From Eikenella corrodens (GTDB lineage Bacteria > Pseudomonadota > Gammaproteobacteria > Burkholderiales > Neisseriaceae), in the NCBI RefSeq assembly GCF_003990355.1, contig NZ_CP034670.1, forward strand, positions 1,736,001 through 1,800,000: 64,000 bases of DNA. Reading direction: 5' to 3'. Under the pieces are notes generated by a model. The model saw only the letters and a program-made list of their open reading frames with translations, searched no databases and had not been told where the DNA came from. This document shows, piece after piece, positions 60,724 through 64,000 of the stretch. The position numbers were made by a program, and so were the translations under genes. The number at the start of each line of letters is the position of its first letter. The stretch's first letter is position 1.

Positions 60724-61215
60724 CTACTCTATCTTCACATAATTCACGGCCAACACTTCAATCTCCTCCCGGCCTTCCGGCCCATGGAACACGATTTCGT
60801 CGCCTTCGCTGGCTTTGAGCAGGGCGCGGGCGAGTGGGGAAGTCCAGGAAATCTTGTGGCGGGCGGTGTCGATTTCGTCCACGCCCACGATGCGCACGGT
60901 TTGCTCTTCGCCGTTGCCGCGCAGCAGCTCCACGGTGGCGCCGAAAAAGATTTGGTCGGTGGCCTCACGGGTTTCGGGGTCGACCACTTGCGCCGCTTCC
61001 AGCCGTTTGGTGAGGAAGCGGATGCGGCGGTCGATTTCGCGCATGCGGCGCTTGCCGTAGAGATAGTCGCCGTTTTCGCTGCGGTCGCCGTTGCTGGCGG
61101 CCCAGTTGACGATTTGCACGATTTCGGGGCGCTCTTTGTTCACCAGCTGGTAGAGCTCGTCTTTCAATGCCTGCCAGCCGACTGGGGTAATGTAGTTGGG
61201 GGTGGTGTTGCTCAT
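60724..61215 (-). CDS. greB: Transcription elongation factor GreB
   Basis: The 163-residue factor rescues backtracked RNA polymerase. The coiled-coil tip has the acidic pair in NGDRSENGDYLYGKRRMREI, and RIRFLTKRLEAAQVVDPE is GreB rather than GreA type. The ATG at 61215 (MSNTTPNYITP) is preferred to a TTG four codons upstream. Confidence 0.92.
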   Translation of the reverse strand: MSNTTPNYITPVGWQALKDELYQLVNKERPEIVQIVNWAASNGDRSENGDYLYGKRRMREIDRRIRFLTKRLEAAQVVDPETREATDQIFFGATVELLRGNGEEQTVRIVGVDEIDTARHKISWTSPLARALLKASEGDEIVFHGPEGREEIEVLAVNYVKIE

Positions 61216-61254
61216 GATGGCTTTCAAATTTGTTCAAATGTGCGGATGAAGGTT

Positions 61255-62646
61255 TCAGGTAGCCCTGCGGTTTAAATGCCCGCCGTCGCCGGCATGCAGT
61301 TTGGCCAGCAGCCACAGCAGCACCAGGCCGAAGGTGGCCAGCGACAGGTAGGTGTAGCTGAAGGCCTGTTCCAGCAGCGCGCCGGTTTCGCCCACGGCGG
61401 CACGGTACGCACCCAAAATCACGGCGGCCACGGCAATGCCGATGCCGATGCCCACCTGTTGCACCACGCTGAGCATGGTCGAACCCGCGCTGGCTTCTTC
61501 GTTCGATAAATCGCCGACGGTGAGGGTGTTGATGGCGGTAAACATCAAGGATTGGCACAGGCCGAAGCAGGTGGCCAGCAGCATATAAAACGTTATCGAG
61601 CTGTGCGAATCGAGCAGCGACAGCGCAGCCACCACGGCCGACATGGCCACAGCCACGCCCAAGAGCGTGCCTTTATAGCCGAAGCGCACCAGAATCGGCG
61701 CAGTAAACGGCTTCATCAAAATCGAGCTCAACGCCACCGGCGCAAGCATCCAGCCCGCCATTTCGGCATTGTAGCCAAAGGCTACCTGAAGCATCAGCGG
61801 CACCAGGAAAGGGATGCCGGAAGAGAGCACGCGGAACATCAAATTGGCAGCCAGCCCGACGCTGAACGTGTGCACCCGGAACAGCGAAAGCGGCAGCAGC
61901 GGATTTTTAGCCCGCCGCGCATACGCGGCATACAGCCACATGGCCGCCGCGCCCAACCCGATAACTGCTAGGGCGCGGCGGCCGTTGTGCAGGTTTTCCG
62001 CCGCCAGCTCCAGCCCGTAGGTAATCCCCACCAGGCCGCCGGCAAACAGCAGAAAGCCCAACCAATCCAAGGGCTGCACGGCGGCCCGCACATTGGGCAT
62101 ATAGCGTCCGGCAATGGCGATACCGAACAGGCCGATGGGGATATTGATGAAGAAAATCCAGTGCCAAGAAAGATTTACCGCCATCCAACCGCCCAAAATC
62201 GGCCCGACGATGGGGCCGATGAGGCCGGTCATCGACATCAAATTCCATGCCGCCACCAATTCCGACTTAGGCACGGTGCGGATAATCGCCAGCCGCGCCA
62301 ACGGCAGCATCAGTGCGCCGCCCGCGCCCTGCAGTATCCGCGCGGCCACCAGCCAATCCAGCGTGGGCGACACGGCGCAGGCCACCGAACCGAGCACGAA
62401 TACCGTCACCGCCAGCCGGAACACATTAAGCGTGCCCAACCGGTCGGCCAGCCAGCCCGAGAGCGGAATCAGTGCGGCTACGGTAAGCGCATAGCTGATG
62501 ATAGCCAGCTCCATTTGCAGCGGTGATTCGCGCAGGCTTGCCGACATCACCGGCAACGCGGTATTCAAAATGGTGGCGTCCAGCGACTGCATAAACAGCG
62601 CCATCGCCGCCGTCCAGGCCAAGCCTTTTTGTTGCGGGGTCATCAT
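61255..62646 (-). CDS. MFS drug/metabolite exporter, DHA2-type
   Basis: The 463-residue protein has about 14 membrane helices and the DHA2 signatures LDATILNTALPVM (motif D1), GWLADRLGTLNVFR (motif A) and GPILGGWMAVNLSWHWIFFINIP (motif C and following). It resembles MdtD. The substrate is unknown. The C-terminus RRAT-stop is encoded by an uptake sequence (GCT ACC TGA). Another uptake sequence encodes LQVAFGY at about residue 288. Confidence 0.88.
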   Translation of the reverse strand: MMTPQQKGLAWTAAMALFMQSLDATILNTALPVMSASLRESPLQMELAIISYALTVAALIPLSGWLADRLGTLNVFRLAVTVFVLGSVACAVSPTLDWLVAARILQGAGGALMLPLARLAIIRTVPKSELVAAWNLMSMTGLIGPIVGPILGGWMAVNLSWHWIFFINIPIGLFGIAIAGRYMPNVRAAVQPLDWLGFLLFAGGLVGITYGLELAAENLHNGRRALAVIGLGAAAMWLYAAYARRAKNPLLPLSLFRVHTFSVGLAANLMFRVLSSGIPFLVPLMLQVAFGYNAEMAGWMLAPVALSSILMKPFTAPILVRFGYKGTLLGVAVAMSAVVAALSLLDSHSSITFYMLLATCFGLCQSLMFTAINTLTVGDLSNEEASAGSTMLSVVQQVGIGIGIAVAAVILGAYRAAVGETGALLEQAFSYTYLSLATFGLVLLWLLAKLHAGDGGHLNRRAT

Positions 62647-62685
62647 GGAATGGGAATGTACGTTCTATCGTTAGTATCGGATGTG

Positions 62686-62725
62686 AGGCTACCTGAAAAC
62701 GGGAAAACAGATTTTCAGGTAGCCC
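62686..62725. repeat. Inverted DUS pair between the MFS gene and pilT
   Basis: AGGCTACCTGAA (62686-62697) and TTCAGGTAGCCC (62714-62725) face each other in the divergent 266-base region. TACAAT at 62851-62856 may be the -10 of pilT. Confidence 0.6.
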
Positions 62726-62912
62726 CTGCCCGGCAGCCGCCACCCCGGCCTAAAGCCGGAAACAGGCCGAAACCGCGCACCCTGTTTCAGATAACCGCCA
62801 ATTTTACAGGAAAATACAAGTTTTCCTTTATTTATCCCGCCATCTTTATTTACAATGAACTGTTTTTAGCAAAACTGCAAAAAAATTTACTGAAAAGGGA
62901 GTTTCAAAAGCC

Positions 62913-63953
62913 ATGCAGATTACCGACTTACTCGCGTTCAGCGTGAAAAACAAAGCATCCGACTTGCACCTCTCCGCCGGCCTGCCACCCATGATCCGCG
63001 TGCACGGCGACGTGCGCCGCATCAACCTGCCGGAAATGAGCGCCGAAGAAGTGGGCAACATGATCGCCTCCATCATGAACGACCACCAGCGCAAAGACTA
63101 CCAACAACGGCTGGAAACCGACTTTTCCTTCGAGCTGCCCAACATCGCCCGTTTCCGTGTGAACGCATTCAACACCGAACGCGGCCCGGCCGCCGTGTTC
63201 CGTACCATTCCCAGCAAAGTGCTCACGCTGGAAGAATTGAACGCGCCCAAAGTGTTCCAAAAAATTTCCGACCAACCGCGCGGCCTGGTGCTGGTAACCG
63301 GCCCTACCGGTTCCGGCAAATCCACCACCCTGGCGGCGATGATCAACTACATCAACGAAAATCATCATCACCACATCCTCACCATCGAAGACCCGATCGA
63401 GTTTGTGCACGAAAGTAAGCAGTGCCTGGTGAACCAACGCGAACTGCACCAACATACCCACAGCTTTGCCAACGCCCTGCGCTCCGCACTGCGTGAAGAC
63501 CCGGATATCATCCTGGTGGGTGAGATGCGCGACCCGGAAACCATCGGCTTGGCGCTCACCGCTGCCGAAACCGGCCACTTGGTATTCGCCACCCTGCATA
63601 CCACCGGTGCCGCCAAAACCGTGGACCGTATTATCGACGTGTTCCCCGCCGGCGAAAAAGAGATGGTGCGCTCTATGCTTTCCGAATCACTGCGCGCCGT
63701 GATTTCGCAAACCCTGCTCAAAACCAAAGACGGCAAAGGCCGCGTGGCCGCGCACGAAATCCTGATTTCCACCGCCGCCGTGCGCAACCTGATCCGCGAA
63801 AACAAAATCGCCCAAATCGGTTCTGCCCTGCAAACAGGCCAGGCGCATGGTATGCAGACGCTCGACCAATCCCTGCAGTCACTGCTCAAACGCGGCATTA
63901 TCAGCATCGATGCCGCCCGCGCCAAAGCGCAGAACCCCGACCAACTCGTCTAA
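62913..63953 (+). CDS. pilT: Type IV pilus retraction ATPase PilT
   Basis: The 346-residue hexameric ATPase drives pilus retraction, twitching and DNA uptake. Walker A GPTGSGKSTT (about residue 132), Asp box TIEDPIEFVH, Walker B PDIILVGEMRD, His box GHLVFATLHTTG and the retraction motif AVRNLIREN are all present, the last distinguishing PilT from PilB. AAAAGGGAG precedes the ATG. Confidence 0.96.
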   Translation: MQITDLLAFSVKNKASDLHLSAGLPPMIRVHGDVRRINLPEMSAEEVGNMIASIMNDHQRKDYQQRLETDFSFELPNIARFRVNAFNTERGPAAVFRTIPSKVLTLEELNAPKVFQKISDQPRGLVLVTGPTGSGKSTTLAAMINYINENHHHHILTIEDPIEFVHESKQCLVNQRELHQHTHSFANALRSALREDPDIILVGEMRDPETIGLALTAAETGHLVFATLHTTGAAKTVDRIIDVFPAGEKEMVRSMLSESLRAVISQTLLKTKDGKGRVAAHEILISTAAVRNLIRENKIAQIGSALQTGQAHGMQTLDQSLQSLLKRGIISIDAARAKAQNPDQLV

Positions 63954-63980
63954 ACCGACAATCGTACAAGGGAAAACATC

Positions 63981-64000
63981 ATGTCAAACGATCAGCACAA
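63981..64000 (+). CDS. pilU: Start of a second pilus ATPase, probably pilU (partial)
   Basis: Only 20 bases (M-S-N-D-Q-H) are in the window. AAGGGAAAACATC is a good ribosome binding site. The identity is inferred only from the usual pilT-pilU order in Neisseriaceae. Confidence 0.35.

Noticed and set aside
1..64000. tRNA, rRNA, tmRNA and riboswitch search
   Set aside because: No T-loop GTTCGA-type pattern with matching acceptor stem, nor a recognisable riboswitch, was seen by eye; a covariance-model scan would be decisive.

Overview
The window is chromosomal DNA from a member of the Neisseriaceae, most likely an Eikenella. The main evidence is the DNA uptake sequence (DUS): the 12-mer AGGCTACCTGAA, the dialect I associate with Eikenella, recurs throughout on both strands (well over 60 full or near-full copies by eye). 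It often lies as inverted pairs just after genes, where it forms the stem of an intrinsic terminator. The gene content is standard betaproteobacterial/neisserial core, GC-rich, with an intact pilT (and probably the start of pilU) that fits natural transformation.

Layout. 0-10 kb: partial peptide/B12-type ABC transporter, CsbD-like stress protein, TonB-dependent siderophore receptor with a Fur-like promoter, dsbB, msbA, a CNP1-like protein, adk, an M14 carboxypeptidase, pgeF and rpsU. 10.7-15.7 kb: L-lactate utilisation (lutA-lutC-lutB, then lldP). 16-17 kb: dinB. 17.4-26.3 kb: a complete assimilatory sulfate reduction cluster on the minus strand (cysG-cysH-cysD-cysN-cysJ-cysI), using an APS-reductase-type CysH and lacking cysC. 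26.8-33.1 kb: hemJ, a YdcF-like protein, arsC-like, a TlpA-like thioredoxin, thrC, a rhomboid protease and rarA. 33.1-35.2 kb: a small eroded accessory island (a reading frame broken by a stop, an AT-rich lipoprotein, a filamentous-haemagglutinin/CdiA scrap, an IS110-type transposase scrap, a DUF6429-like protein). 35.4-46.3 kb: cinA-like, a lipoprotein, gph, lolA, polA, tsf, rpsB, clpX, pbpG. 46.7-52.2 kb: bioC-bioH facing away from comF-trmL-rlpA, zinc-independent ribosomal proteins rpmE2-rpmJ2 behind a Zur-like site, and a DUF502 protein. 52.2-64 kb: an AT-rich secreted orphan, aspS, nrdR, a lipoprotein, a DUF2788 protein, argH, a Doc/Fic plus DNA-binding two-gene module, a membrane protein, greB, an MFS exporter and pilT.

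Two repeat systems dominate the non-coding DNA. One is the DUS, which also enters genes: it supplies the stop codons of at least four genes and encodes short peptides inside conserved enzymes. DUS dialects typical of other genera (Neisseria AGGCCGTCTGAA, N. mucosa-type AGGTCGTCTGAA, Simonsiella-type AGGCTGCCTGAA, Kingella-type AAGCAGCCTGCA) occur at specific loci, notably polA, the cys cluster and lut-lldP, and suggest imported tracts. The other is a family of about 104-bp elements with the terminal inverted repeats and core of the neisserial Correia element (CREE). There are 12 recognisable copies (one degenerate) plus two relics; one ends in the polA stop codon and another is flanked by about 73-bp direct repeats.

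No tRNA, rRNA or CRISPR array was found. The candidates for less-described biology are the Doc-like module at 58.4-59.9 kb, the repeat/DUS mosaicism, the 149-bp palindromic element at 51.2-51.4 kb and two AT-rich secreted orphans.
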